Part shown: positions 38,301-52,366 of the stretch, piece by piece
How positions within the stretch are numbered: the first letter of the stretch is position 1
Layout: each line of letters opens with the position of its first letter
Origin: Antedon mediterranea
Lineage: Eukaryota > Echinodermata > Crinoidea > Comatulida > Antedonidae
Assembly (NCBI RefSeq): GCF_964355755.1
Contig: NC_092673.1
Span: 35,783,648 to 35,847,647 of the forward strand
Length of the DNA: 64,000 bases
Direction of reading: 5' to 3'
Program-made: the position numbers and the translations under genes
Notes under the pieces: generated by a model
What the model was told of the DNA's origin: nothing
Seen by the model: only the letters and a program-made list of their open reading frames with translations
Databases searched by the model: none

Positions 38301-41300
38301 ATGCTCTGGGGCCCTGGTTTAGCACTCCTAAGGGGCCCTCCAATGTTGGGTAGTTACATTGGGGCTGTTCATGCTCTGGCCCCTGGTTTAGCACTCCTAA
38401 GGGGCCCTCCAATGTTGGGTAGTTGCAATGGGGCTGTTCATGCTCTGGGCCCCTGGTTTAGCACTCCTAAGGGGCCCTCCAATGTTGGGTAGTTGCATTG
38501 GGGCTGTTCATGCTCTGGGCCCCTGGTTTAGCACTCCTAAGGGGCCCTCCAATGTTGGGTAGTTACATTGGGGCTGTTCATGCTCTGGCCCCTGGTTTAG
38601 CACTCCTAAGGGGCCCTCCAATGTTGGGCAGTTGCATTGGGGCTGTTCATGCTCTGGCCCCTGGTTTAGCACTCCTAAGGGGCCCTCCAATGTTGGGCAG
38701 TTGCATTGGGGCTGTTCATGCTCTGGCCCCTGGTTTAGCACTCCTAAGGGGCCCTCCAATGTTGGGCAGTTGCATTGCGGCTGTTCATGCTCTGGGCCCC
38801 TGGTTTAGCACTCCTAAGGGGCCCTCCAATGTTGGGTAGTTGCATTGGGGCTGTTCATGCTCTGGGGCCCTGGTTTAGCACTCCTAAGGGGCCCTCCAAT
38901 GTTGGGTAGCTGCATTGGGGCTGTTCATGCTCTGGGCCCCTGGTTTAGCACTCCTAAGGGGCCCTCCAATGTTGGGTAGTTGCATTGGGGCTGTTCATGC
39001 TCTGGGCCCCTGGTTTAGCACTCCTAAGGGGCCCTCCAATGTTGGGTAGTTGCATTGGGGCTGTTCATGCTCTGGCCCCTGGTTTAGCACTCCTAAGGGG
39101 CCCTCCAATGTTGGGTAGTTGCATTGGGGCTGTTCATGCTCTGGGCCCCTGGTTTAGCACTCCTAAGGGGCCCTCCAATGTTGGGTAGTTACATTGGGGC
39201 TGTTCATGCTCTGGGCCCCTGGTTTAGCACTCCTAAGGGGCCCTCCAATGTTGGGTAGTTGCATTGGGGCTGTTCATGCTCTGGCCCCTGGTTTAGCACT
39301 CCTAAGGGGCCCTCCAATGTTGGGTAGTTGCATTGGGGCTGTTCATGCTCTGGCCCCTGGTTTAGCACTCCTAAGGGGCCCTCCAATGTTGGGCAGTTGC
39401 ATTGGGGCTGTTCATGCTCTGGGCCCCTGGTTTAGCACTCCTAAGGGGCCCTCCAATGTTGGGTAGTTGCATTGGGGCTGTTCATGCTCTGGGCCCCTGG
39501 TTTAGCACTCCTAAGGGGCCCTCCAATGTTGGGTAGTTGCATTGGGGCTGTTCATGCTCTGGGCCCCTGGTTTAGCACTCCTAAGGGGCCTTCCAATGTT
39601 GGGTAGTTGCATTGCGGCTGTTCATGCTCTGGGCCCCTGGTTTAGCACTCCTAAGGGGCCCTCCAATGTTGGGTAGTTGCATTGGGGCTGTTCATGCTCT
39701 GGGCCCCTGGTTTAGCACTCCTAAGGGGCCCTCCAATGTTTGGTAGTTGCATTGGGGCTGTTCATGCTCTGGGCCCCTGGTTTAGCACTCCTAAGGGGCC
39801 CTCCAATGTTGGGTAGTTACATTGGGGCTGTTCATGCTCTGGGGCCCTGGTTTAGCACTCCTAAGGGGCCCTCCAATGTTGGGTAGTTACATTGGGGCTG
39901 TTCATGCTCTGGGCCCCTGGTTTAGCACTCCTAAGGGGCCCTCCAATGTTGGGCAGTTGCATTGCGGCTGTTCATGCTCTGGGCCCCTGGTTTAGCACTC
40001 CTAAGGGGCCTTCCAATGCTGGGTAGTTGCAATGGGGCTGTTCATGCTCTGGGGCCCTGGTTTAGCACTCCTAAGGGGCCCTCCAATGTTGGGTAGTTAC
40101 ATTGGGGCTGTTCATGCTCTGGCCCCTGGTTTAGCACTCCTAAGGGGCCCTCCAATGTTGGGCAGTTGCATTGGGGCTGTTCATGCTCTGGCCCCTGGTT
40201 TAGCACTCCTAAGGGGCCCTCCAATGTTGGGCAGTTGCATTGCGGCTGTTCATGCTCTGGGCCCCTGGTTTAGCACTCCTAAGGGGCCCTCCAATGTTGG
40301 GTAGTTGCATTGGGGCTGTTCATGCTCTGGGCCCCTGGTTTAGCACTCCTAAGGGGCCCTCCAATGTTGGGTAGTTACATTGGGGCTGTTCATGCTCTGG
40401 CCCCTGGTTTAGCACTCCTAAGGGGCCCTCCAATGTTGGGTAGTTGCATTGGGGCTGTTCATGCTCTGGGCCCCTGGTTTAGCACTCCTAAGGGGCCCTC
40501 CAATGTTGGGTAGTTGCAATGGGGCTGTTCATGCTCTGGGGCCCTGGTTTAGCACTCCTAAGGGGCCCTCCAATGTTGGGTAGTTGCATTGGGGCTGTTC
40601 ATGCTCTGGGCCCCTGGTTTAGCACTCCTAAGGGGCCCTCCAATGTTGGGTAGTTGCATTGGGGCTGTTCATGCTCTGGGGCCCTGGTTTAGCACTCCTA
40701 AGGGGCCCTCCAATGTTGGGTAGTTGCATTGGGGCTGTTCATGCTCTGGGCCCCTGGTTTAGCACTCCTAAGGGGCCCTCCAATGTTTGGTAGTTGCATT
40801 GGGGCTGTTCATGCTCTGGGCCCCTGGTTTAGCACTCCTAAGGGGCCCTCCAATGTTTGGTAGTTGCATTGGGGCTGTTCATGCTCTGGGCCCCTGGTTT
40901 AGCACTCCTAAGGGGCCCTCCAATGTTGGGTAGTTGCATTGGGGCTGTTCATGCTCTGGGCCCCTGGTTTAGCACTCCTAAGGGGCCCTCCAATGTTTGG
41001 TAGTTGCATTGGGGCTGTTCATGCTCTGGGCCCCTGGTTTAGCACTCCTAAGGGGCCCTCCAATGTTGGGTAGTTACATTGGGGCTGTTCATGCTCTGGG
41101 CCCCTGGTTTAGCACTCCTAAGGGGCCCTCCAATGTTGGGCAGTTGCATTGCGGCTGTTCATGCTCTGGGCCCCTGGTTTAGCACTCCTAAGGGGCCCTC
41201 CAATGTTGGGCAGTTGCATTGCGGCTGTTCATGCTCTGGGCCCCTGGTTTAGCACTCCTAAGGGGCCTTCCAATGCTGGGTAGTTGCAATGGGGCTGTTC

Positions 41301-44300
41301 ATGCTCTGGGGCCCTGGTTTAGCACTCCTAAGGGGCCCTCCAATGTTGGGTAGTTACATTGGGGCTGTTCATGCTCTGGCCCCTGGTTTAGCACTCCTAA
41401 GGGGCCCTCCAATGTTGGGCAGTTGCATTGGGGCTGTTCATGCTCTGGCCCCTGGTTTAGCACTCCTAAGGGGCCCTCCAATGTTGGGCAGTTGCATTGC
41501 GGCTGTTCATGCTCTGGGCCCCTGGTTTAGCACTCCTAAGGGGCCCTCCAATGTTGGGTAGTTGCATTGGGGCTGTTCATGCTCTGGGCCCCTGGTTTAG
41601 CACTCCTAAGGGGCCCTCCAATGTTGGGTAGTTACATTGGGGCTGTTCATGCTCTGGCCCCTGGTTTAGCACTCCTAAGGGGCCCTCCAATGTTGGGTAG
41701 TTGCATTGGGGCTGTTCATGCTCTGGGCCCCTGGTTTAGCACTCCTAAGGGGCCCTCCAATGTTGGGTAGTTGCAATGGGGCTGTTCATGCTCTGGGGCC
41801 CTGGTTTAGCACTCCTAAGGGGCCCTCCAATGTTGGGTAGTTGCATTGGGGCTGTTCATGCTCTGGGCCCCTGGTTTAGCACTCCTAAGGGGCCCTCCAA
41901 TGTTGGGTAGTTGCATTGGGGCTGTTCATGCTCTGGGGCCCTGGTTTAGCACTCCTAAGGGGCCCTCCAATGTTGGGTAGTTGCATTGGGGCTGTTCATG
42001 CTCTGGGCCCCTGGTTTAGCACTCCTAAGGGGCCCTCCAATGTTTGGTAGTTGCATTGGGGCTGTTCATGCTCTGGGCCCCTGGTTTAGCACTCCTAAGG
42101 GGCCCTCCAATGTTTGGTAGTTGCATTGGGGCTGTTCATGCTCTGGGCCCCTGGTTTAGCACTCCTAAGGGGCCCTCCAATGTTGGGTAGTTGCATTGGG
42201 GCTGTTCATGCTCTGGGCCCCTGGTTTAGCACTCCTAAGGGGCCCTCCAATGTTTGGTAGTTGCATTGGGGCTGTTCATGCTCTGGGCCCCTGGTTTAGC
42301 ACTCCTAAGGAGCCCTCCAATGTTGGGTAGTTGCATTGGGGCTGTTCATGCTCTGGGCCCCTGGTTTAGCACTCCTAAGGGGCCCTCCAATGTTGGGTAG
42401 TTGCAATGGGGCTGTTCATGCTCTGGCCCCTGGTTTAGCACTCCTAAGGGGCCCTCCAATGTTGGGTAGTTGCATTGGGGCTGTTCATGCTCTGGGCCCC
42501 TGGTTTAGCACTCCTAAGGGGCCTTCCAATGTTGGGTAGTTGCATTGGGGCTGTTCATGCTCTGGGCCCCTGGTTTAGCACTCCTAAGGGGCCCTCCAAT
42601 GTTTGGTAGTTGCATTGGGGCTGTTCATGCTCTGGGCCCCTGGTTTAGCACTCCTAAGGGGCCCTCCAATGTTGGGTAGTTGCATTGGGGCTGTTCATGC
42701 TCTGGGCCCCTGGTTCAGCACTCCTAAGGGGCCCTCCAATGTTGGGTAGTTGCATTGGGGCTGTTCATGCTCTGGGGCCCTGGTTTAGCACTCCTAAGGG
42801 GCCTTCCAATGTTTGGTAGTTGCATTGGGGCTGTTCATGCTCTGGGCCCTGGTTTAGCACTCCTAAGGGGCCCTCCAATGTTGGGTAGTTGCATTGGGGC
42901 TGTTCATGCTCTGGGCCCCTGGTTCAGCACTCCTAAGGGGCCCTCCAATGTTGGGTAGTTGCATTGGGGCTGTTCATGCTCTGGGGCCCTGGTTTAGCAC
43001 TCCTAAGGGGCCTTCCAATGTTTGGTAGTTGCATTGGGGCTGTTCATGCTCTGGGCCCTGGTTTAGCACTCCTAAGGGGCCTTCCAATGTTGGGTAGTTG
43101 CATTGGGGCTGTTCATGCTCTGGGCCCCTGGTTTAGCACTCCTAAGGCCCTCCAATGTTGGGTAGTTGCATTGGGGCTGTTCATGCTCTGGGCCCCTGGT
43201 TTAGCACTCCTAAGGGGCCCTCCAATGTTGGGTAGTTGCAATGGGGCTGTTCATGCTCTGGCCCCTGGTTTAGCACTCCTAAGGAGCCCTCCAATGTTGG
43301 GTAGTTGCATTGGGGCTGTTCATGCTCTGGGCCTCTGGTTTAGCACTCCTAAGGAGCCCTCCAATGTTGGGTAGTTGCATTGGGGCTGTTCATACTCTGG
43401 GCCCCTGGTTTAGCACTCCTAAGGCCCTCCAATGTTGGGTAGTTGCATTGGGGCTGTTCATGCTCTGGGCCCCTGGTTTAGCACTCCTAAGGGGCCCTCC
43501 AATGTTGGGTAGTTGCATTGGGGCTGTTCATGCTCTGGGCCCCTGGTTTAGCACTCCTAAGGGGCCCTCCAATGTTGGGTAGTTGCAATGGGGCTGTTCA
43601 TGCTCTGGCCCCTGGTTTAGCACTCCTAAGGAGCCCTCCAATGTTGGGTAGTTGCATTGGGGCTGTTCATGCTCTGGGCCTCTGGTTTAGCACTCCTAAG
43701 GAGCCCTCCAATGTTGGGTAGTTGCATTGGGGCTGTTCATGCTCTGGGCCCCTGGTTTAGCACTCCTAAGGGGCCCTCCAATGTTGGGTAGTTGCAATGG
43801 GGCTGTTCATGCTCTGGGCCCCTGGTTTAGCACTCCTAAGGGGCCCTCCAATGTTGGGTAGTTGCATTGGGGCTGTTCATGCTCTGGGGCCCTTCTTGGG
43901 TAGCCAGTGTCCCACTGAGTACTCATCATTCATAGTCACAAACACCCTTAAAAAAAGCAGCATTTACACCATGGTCACAGCACTTTGACAGATAAATCGT
44001 TTAATCCCTAGGATAGGCCTACTACTAATAGTTCTATAGCTTTAGATTAATAAGGCAGGCTGATTCTGTGCTATAGGCTATAGATAGTAGTAGTAGGGCT
44101 AAAAAAAGTTTTTAATAAAGTGTAAAACTGTTTTCTGTAGAAAAATATAGATTCTTCACAAAAAATGTCAGTTTATAAATAAATTAGTAAATTTATGTAT
44201 TTAAAAAAAAAATAACGCTATGCTTCAAGTGAAAAATGGGAATTAACGTACTGTTCGTTGCGCTAGGCTAAGACAAATCTTATGACGCCGTATCATGCCT

Positions 44301-44542
44301 ACGGTTTACAGACAGGTTTGTTCGTCATGACATTATTCTAGAGACCCGTAATGTTATGTTCGGTATTACTATTAGGTAGGCCTAGAATTAACTGATGTTT
44401 TGAAACTGCATAGATTTGTTCATTAAAAAACAGTCTTACCATTGAATAGTTTAGTTTTAATGTTATCCAATAAGTCACTGCATGTGACTCCTGGGGGTTT
44501 ATTAACTGCAATGAGACCATTTAAATTCAACAATCTCCTCAT
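29345..44542 (-). CDS. TRUB1: TRUB1-type tRNA pseudouridine synthase
   Basis: Converts uridine 55 in the T-loop of tRNAs to pseudouridine. Seven exons in transcript order: 44542-44440, 37051-36906, 36385-36304, 34714-34642, 33691-33552, 31996-31940, 29472-29345. All borders are GT/AG and phases agree, giving 242 residues. Landmarks: LNGLIAVNKPPGVTCSDLL near the N-terminus; KIGHGGTLDKNAEGVLVLGI carrying the catalytic Asp; YEAIGCLGSATNTYDSSG; QVPPIYSALKLNGKRM; KPARPVTVHSLE; and HCGGGFYVRSLIHDLGK. The C-terminal HGPFTLTQHAL block also matches TRUB1. The protein lacks the long N-terminal extension of mammalian TRUB1 (about 349 residues), and starts at the only in-frame ATG of exon 1. Intron 1 is 7.4 kb and is mostly tandem repeats. 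Confidence 0.95.
29697..30135 (+). mobile_element. family 4 element, copy 1
   Basis: Begins CACGAATGTGCGATACTCGG and ends GGTACCCTGAGTAAAAA, so the TACTCGGGGTAC termini are inverted. Inside are TGACGTCATAAGACGGGATG and three copies of a 20-bp word (GGCTATACGGTACCATCTTC) at about 29876-29938. Copy 3 (30954-31292) is the same element inverted. Confidence 0.7.
30208..30447 (-). mobile_element. family 4 element, copy 2 (internal deletion)
   Basis: Inverted relative to copy 1. Begins TTTTTACTCGGGGTCGGTAC and ends CGAGTATCGCACATTCTTGC. It lacks the part carrying TGACGTCAT and the 20-bp words. Confidence 0.65.
30519..30593 (+). pseudogene. degenerate tRNA-Val (AAC), copy 1
   Basis: A-box-like TGGCGTAGTGGTTATCA, anticodon loop TTAACAC with AAC at 30552-30554, and B-box-like GGTTCGACG. 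Anticodon stem can form (TTTGC/GCAGA). The acceptor stem pairs at only about four of seven positions and the T arm has extra bases, so it is probably a tRNA relic or tRNA-derived repeat. A related copy lies at 30809-30880, and about 80 bp after each copy are also similar. Confidence 0.6.
30809..30880 (+). pseudogene. degenerate tRNA-Val (AAC), copy 2
   Basis: Acceptor ends GGTTTC/GAAACC pair well and the TTAACAC anticodon loop is kept. The D arm reads GTAGTGTGGTGATTATCA and the T arm is degraded (GGTATGAGCC instead of a B box). With copy 1 it forms a direct duplication of tRNA plus tail, offset about 290 bp. Confidence 0.6.
30954..31292 (-). mobile_element. family 4 element, copy 3
   Basis: Inverted, nearly complete counterpart of copy 1, starting ACTCGGGGTACCTGAG and ending CCCCGAGTATCGCACATTCG. 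With copy 1 it brackets copy 2 and both tRNA relics inside TRUB1 intron 6. Confidence 0.7.
32196..32948. repeat. 28-bp array, about 27 identical copies
   Basis: Unit ACATTATATCTTGAGAACTA + AGTCTTTT. Every copy I read appears identical, unlike the other arrays. It is in TRUB1 intron 5, about 200 bp upstream (in transcript sense) of exon 6. Perfect homogeneity implies recent expansion. Confidence 0.95.
33738..34378. mobile_element. non-autonomous piggyBac-like element
   Basis: Terminal inverted repeats CCCTTTCACTGCG and CGCAGTGAAAGGG are flanked by exact TTAA on both sides (33734-33737 and 34379-34382). TTAA duplication plus CCC...GGG ends are the signature of piggyBac elements. Near the right end TACCCGGTATTACCGGGTAT occurs twice in slightly different form, each copy palindromic. 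The 641-bp interior has no transposase. Lies in TRUB1 intron 4. Confidence 0.85.
34826..34925. mobile_element. CCTCCGCCAAGGAGGT dispersed repeat
   Basis: Starts with the hairpin CCTCCGCCAAGGAGG, then a run of GTTTGTTTGTTTG, then TTAGCAGGATTACTCAAAAA. This order matches a repeat seen widely in animal genomes. About 100 bp is present; it lies in TRUB1 intron 3. Confidence 0.5.
35317..36199. mobile_element. Harbinger-like non-autonomous element
   Basis: Long imperfect inverted repeats start CGCCCGTATTCTTAAACCGA on the left; the right end read inward begins CGCCCGTATTCTTAAACCGG. They are flanked by TAA on both sides (35314-35316 and 36200-36202). A 3-bp TAA/TTA target duplication is typical of PIF/Harbinger elements. 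Both arms contain repeated AGTCG/AGTTCG words. No transposase frame is seen in 883 bp. TRUB1 intron 3. Confidence 0.75.
36219..36269. mobile_element. MITE family 1, right-end fragment
   Basis: ACATTTTTATGTCACATAAA then GTTTAATAGTG and GTAGACAGAGCC. It sits 17 bp from the Harbinger-like element and 35 bp from TRUB1 exon 3. Confidence 0.7.
36731..36845. repeat. GTGTCCCCT-rich repeat next to TRUB1 exon 2
   Basis: TGTCCCCT occurs three times, twice within CTGTATAGTGT contexts. The words resemble the GGGGACA unit of the 44-bp satellite in reverse. In intron 2. Confidence 0.4.
37363..37602. repeat. 16-bp array, 15 copies
   Basis: Unit CACCCCAGTGGCGTAA, copies identical as read. It abuts the left end of the 70-bp array with about 10 bp between. 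In TRUB1 intron 1. Sixteen is not a multiple of three, yet all minus-strand frames stay open through it, so the short frames here are artefacts. Confidence 0.95.
37613..43893. repeat. 70-bp satellite, about 90 copies, with higher-order structure
   Basis: Unit TTGGGTAGTTGCATTGGGGC + TGTTCATGCTCTGGGCCCCT + GGTTTAGCACTCCTAAGGGG + CCCTCCAATG. Some units are 67-69 bp (CTCTGGCCCCTGG or CTAAGGCCCTCC forms). Point variants define blocks. A block starting at 40014 recurs at 41271 (offset 1,257 bp, about 18 units) and matches for about 1 kb. A five-unit block near 43164-43385 recurs about 346 bp later. Each unit can fold a 7-bp stem (GGGCCCC/GGGGCCC) around a 17-base loop. GC content is far above the surroundings. 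Lies in TRUB1 intron 1. Confidence 0.97.
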
Positions 44543-44879
44543 ACTACTCGAATCGAAAGTCAGGCCATGTGCGTCTCGCACAAATCATCATATCGCGATA
44601 TCGCGTCGTCACAAAAACTTATAGGACACCCTCAGCCTCGTTTTAAAGTTAGCATAGCCTTTCGAGGAGGACAGCCGGAATTACAGATTCATTGAGAGAG
44701 ATGATAATTTCACACTCTGTTTTAATCCAGTCTACCTTTATTTTTATACTCATATATTTTTATATTGTATGTTTGATTGTTTTAAGGATGCACCATTATT
44801 ATGTGTGCCGCTGTTGAAAAAGCGTTTTCCGAATAAATTATTATTGTCATGTTTTTAAAATATATAATCATTGTTGTCC

Positions 44880-45368
44880 ACCTTATTTATGCAATCGTTT
44901 TATTAGAATTTCAGACAGTCGTAATTACAATACTAGGGGATGCAATTTTAATTTTAGAATCCCACCTATCAAGCCAATGGCACATGTGACCTTTTTTTAC
45001 AATGCTATTAAAGAATGGAATAATTTACCAATTAACATTAAGGAATCACAAACTGTTTGTTGTTTTAAAAGTAAAGTTAAAAAGTATCTACAGGAACGTT
45101 CACTAGCTCTAGAAACTATTTAATTAGCGCTTCTTCTTTTTTCGATTGTCCTTTTTGCTGTTTTTTGTATTTTTTTTATGTTGCTTTGTTTGTCTTTTTT
45201 GCTGTTCTTTCAAAGGACCTCATTGGAAACAAGTCCGTAGAGGACTTTTATGAGTTATCCTTGGCATCCTTGTTTTATATTGGTATTTTTATATTTGCCA
45301 TTTTAATTGTATGTCTGTGATATTTTATGTACTGATGCCGAAATAAATCAAATCAAATCAAATCAAAC
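44880..45368 (+). mobile_element. 5'-truncated LINE, 3' end with RT C-terminus
   Basis: A reading frame ending at 45123 gives RISDSRNYNTRGCNF, then FFYNAIKEWNNLPINIKESQ and FKSKVKKYL. This is the typical C-terminal tail of non-LTR reverse-transcriptase polyproteins (NYNTR ... WNxLP ... FKxxLKxxL). About 230 bp of 3' UTR follows, ending in a run of (AATCA)n at 45342-45366, the tail type of CR1/L2-like elements. The rest of the element is missing, as expected for 5' truncation. Confidence 0.75.
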
Positions 45369-45727
45369 TCGTACATTTTGCTATACCAATTTCTCATTTT
45401 CTTTAAAAAAATTATTATTTACTTCACTATTTGGCTGGCCATTATATTTAGAGGTCACCTTCCGTTCACGTTCCTTCGCTCATATTGGTTTAGTAGGGCT
45501 ACATCCAAAAAAGAGGTCAAATAAGTTCAAATTGTGATTATTATGATAATGTATATAGTGTATATGAGAACATATTAAGTATAACATCTGCAAATATACA
45601 CTCATCATGCAATATGTGGTTATCTTTTACAAAATGATAAAACATAATTTGAGGTTCTTAACACTCTGTTAGTTCTCACGATCACACCTCCGGGGAGATG
45701 GTTGAATAGATAGCTTACACACTGGAT

Positions 45728-45915
45728 GTTTTTCGCAAATATCGAGCGCGACGCATGATGGGAAGGGTTTGGGAGCAAACGTCACAACGCGTACGTATTT
45801 GATTTGTTGTTTGAATTGTCCGTACGGCACGCGTCGTGACGTTTTGGTCCCAAACCCTTCCCATCCTGCATTGTGCAATGACGTTCCTGGCGAAATCAAG
45901 CTATTTGCGATAAAC
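45728..45915. mobile_element. MITE family 3 copy
   Basis: Ends GTTTTTCGCAAATATCG and CTATTTGCGATAAAC. Arms GGGAAGGGTTTGGGAGCAAA and TTTTGGTCCCAAACCCTTCC with the CGCGTACG/CACGCGTCGTGACGT core. Confidence 0.8.
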
Positions 45916-46106
45916 CATTGCGTGACTATTTAGTTGTTTTGTTAATATTAATTATCCAAATCTATCAGGTACATCGGCCGGCTGTGTAAATGTTAACAAT
46001 ATTAAATGTATGCTATATGAAGACGTCGTAAATTTTGAAAAATCCTTAATAATAAAAATAGATAATTAGTACTCCAAATTAATTAATACCATTAATATTA
46101 TTACTT

Positions 46107-46338
46107 AAGCGTGGTTCCCACTAGCGACGCAACGCAAGGACGTAACGCAACGCAAGTGAATTGACCAATCAAAAAAGCGATGGCTTGTTCGCTTGTGATT
46201 GCTAACTGTCTATAACTTCGCTTGTCATTGGTTAACTCGCTTGCGTTGCGTTTAACGTCCTTGCGTTACGTTCTAGTGGGAACCAAGCTTTACGTTGCGT
46301 TTACGTCCTTGCGTTACGTTCTAGTGGGAACCAAGCTT
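46107..46338. mobile_element. MITE family 2 copy with doubled right end
   Basis: Left end AAGCGTGGTTCCCACTAGCG. The right end, ACGTTCTAGTGGGAACCAAG plus CTT, occurs twice, 55 bp apart. The interior has TTGACCAATCAAAAAAGCGA against TTCGCTTGTCATTGGTTAAC. Confidence 0.85.
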
Positions 46339-46515
46339 AATTGACAACAATAATGTATACTATCAATAAAATGACATACGATACAAAGTATAACATGTGT
46401 GCAATAAATTAAAGTTAATGGCGAAATACTTTTGTTGTTATCTTAATTACCTTGCACGATTATTAGCGGTGTTAACAAACAATAGCTTTAGTCACGTGAT
46501 GATATTAAAGTTCCA

Positions 46516-46521
46516 TATAAA
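46516..46521 (+). promoter_or_regulatory. TATA box of subtilase 1
   Basis: TATAAA about 30 bp before the expected start of the untranslated exon, which ends GACAAAGA then GTAAGT. Subtilase 2 has the same arrangement (TATAAAT at 54400, exon end GACACAAAG). Confidence 0.5.
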
Positions 46522-46658
46522 GAGAGAGAAAGGCAAAGGAAGACATTTCACAAGACTCGAACTGAGTTATAAATTCGTTACAGCATCTCATTCTAAGTGA
46601 CAAAGAGTAAGTTGTGGTTTTTTTTAGATTTAGGTTCAGTAATTTTATTGTAGCTCTT

Positions 46659-46797
46659 AAGCTTGGTTCCCACTAGAAACACAACGCAAGGACGTACGCG
46701 CAACGCAAGCGAGTTGACCAACGACAAGCCACCGATTAGTCAAATCACTTACGCTGCGTTGCGTTCTTGCGTCACGTCTCTAGTGGGACCCAAGCTT
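46659..46797. mobile_element. MITE family 2 copy in the 5' UTR intron of subtilase 1
   Basis: AAGCTTGGTTCCCACTAGAA at left, CTCTAGTGGGACCCAAGCTT at right, both ends intact, 139 bp. Confidence 0.9.
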
Positions 46798-46928
46798 TAC
46801 ACTAAACAGTATATGATGAGTGAGTTTTCAAAAATCACCCGATTAATATTCACTCTTAAGGTAAGATCATGCTTATTAAGCTAATGAAAAAAAAAACTTT
46901 TTTCCCTCCAGCGACTTTAAAAATCAAA

Positions 46929-50667
<3,739 letters not shown>

Positions 50668-50807
50668 ACGCATTTACGTTCCATAAACGCATTGCTCGTT
50701 AAACGCATTTCCACGCGTCAGAAATCAATACCGTTGATGAATGGATTGAAATGTCCGTTTATATACCTACATAAATACGCTTTTATTGTGATATTCGAAG
50801 TAATGCC

Positions 50808-50813
50808 AATAAA
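50808..50813 (+). terminator. poly(A) signal AATAAA, subtilase 1
   Basis: First canonical AATAAA downstream of the stop at 50667. Confidence 0.6.
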
Positions 50814-51395
50814 ATAACCGAATTATGAGTATTTGTTTGTGTTCTGTTTTATTTGTTATTACTTACTGTTGTACTATACTACTCACGTCAGCCTGAGCAA
50901 CATTACAACATACAACCTTACAATATTATAGAACAACAATATTATAGTAATAAGTTGGAATTATATTTTTCCATAATACCAACAAGTGTTATTATTATCA
51001 TCAATCTATTGAGTATACTATACAACTGAAATAGTTATATCAAGCTTCACAAAAACTACGAAATACAAACAAGTATTCTAACCTAAGCATCATTCGAAAC
51101 TCAATCATCCACAAACTTACTATGGAACTCCCTTAACAATTCTTTATTTGACCCTCGTCACATTTAAATTAAGATACTTAATATCAAAATACAAGCCAGC
51201 TTAGATATATACACCTCCCTCGAATAAACGCACCGAACTCCCCGGGGCGGTTATTCGAATAAATACGGTATTTGGTTTCTTCCAAATACAACGCATATAT
51301 TTTCTACATATCGTGTATTTTGAAATAAGACATTTAAAGCCAAAGTTAACCATCCTTGAAAATGACCATTATAGATAAACTATTGTATTTTGTTC

Positions 51396-51612
51396 ATAAT
51401 ATAATAATAATATCCTGGATTTATATAGCGCCTAATGTTGTGAAACCTCTAAGCGCTGAACATAAACTAATACGATTAAAGGGATTTCAACCACGCCCAA
51501 AAAAACCAAACCAAAGTAAGGGGATACGCCCTCGTCGCTAACCAGGGGTCGGTCTAATTGAACCCCAGTCAGCACTAACCAGGGGTCGGTCTAATTGAAC
51601 CCTGGTCAGCGC
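51396..51612. mobile_element. SINE-like element with TTTATATAGCGCC
   Basis: GGATTTATATAGCGCCTAAT and CTCTAAGCGCTGAACATAAA, a word pair common in marine-invertebrate retroposons. It is followed by two direct copies of AACCAGGGGTCGGTCTAATT plus GAACCC at about 51541 and 51577. Confidence 0.45.
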
Positions 51613-51640
51613 CAGTTGTGTCTCGGTCATCCCGGACTCA

Positions 51641-52366
51641 GGCGCCTCCTGCCTTACTACATTAGATCTAAAACAATCGAGGTGGCATGGTAAAGGAGAA
51701 AAAAATGGGATTAATATATGCTTTATTAAATAAGTATGTCTTAAGTCCTTAAAATGGCCCCTATTTTTTACTCAAAACTGATAGGCCTAGTAGCTCCTAT
51801 TATAAACCACGAACGAACGTAATTTGTGTGACAAATCTTACAATATTATGATAAATCAGTCCAATGGTACAATTTATAATAATAGCATATGGTAGCCATA
51901 TTGGATTCCAAGATGGCCGCCATTAAAAACGTATATAATACATTTATATAATAATTTAATCATCAAATTATGGCTGTCATATGCTATTATAATAAATTGT
52001 ACCATTGGACTGATTTATCATAATATTGTAAGAATTGTCACACAAATTACGTTCGTACGTGGTTTAGGGTTGGAAAAATTGAGTAAATGGGAGCCATTTT
52101 GAAATCCAAGATGGCGGCCAAAATAGGGTCGGGAAAAATTGGCCCCTGTAGTTGCAATGAATTCTACTAGTCCCAAGGATTCCAAAACTTCCAATAACTC
52201 AACTTGAGCATTAAATTAAAGTAAATTAAAAAAAGTTCCAATTCAAAAACAACTTATATTATTAGTAAAGCGTTATCGTATGTTACTCACGTCAGTTTGA
52301 GCAATTACAGCAATTATACAACCATACAATATTATAGTACAACAATATAGTAATAATAAGGACGCA
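51641..52366. repeat. 726-bp tandem unit, copy 1, containing a foldback
   Basis: Begins GGCGCCTCCTGCCTTACTAC. Inner arms ATCAGTCCAATGGTACAATT and AATTGTACCATTGGACTGAT, with CCAAGATGGCCGCC and CAAGATGGCGGCC nearby, can form a stem of more than 80 bp. Copy 2 follows directly. Confidence 0.85.

Larger units (their letters stand above)
44543..46928. other. divergent spacer between TRUB1 and subtilase 1
   Basis: Contains both promoters. From the left: a possible LINE tail ending near 44851, a LINE reverse-transcriptase C-terminal remnant, one family 3 and two family 2 MITEs, a TATA box and the untranslated first exon of subtilase 1. That exon probably runs from about 46545 to 46606 and is followed by GTAAGT. 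The acceptor before the coding exon is TCCCTCCAG at 46911. Confidence 0.6.

Noticed and set aside
38289-43988. Many 60-136 residue frames on both strands
   Set aside because: Periodic artefacts of the 70-bp satellite.
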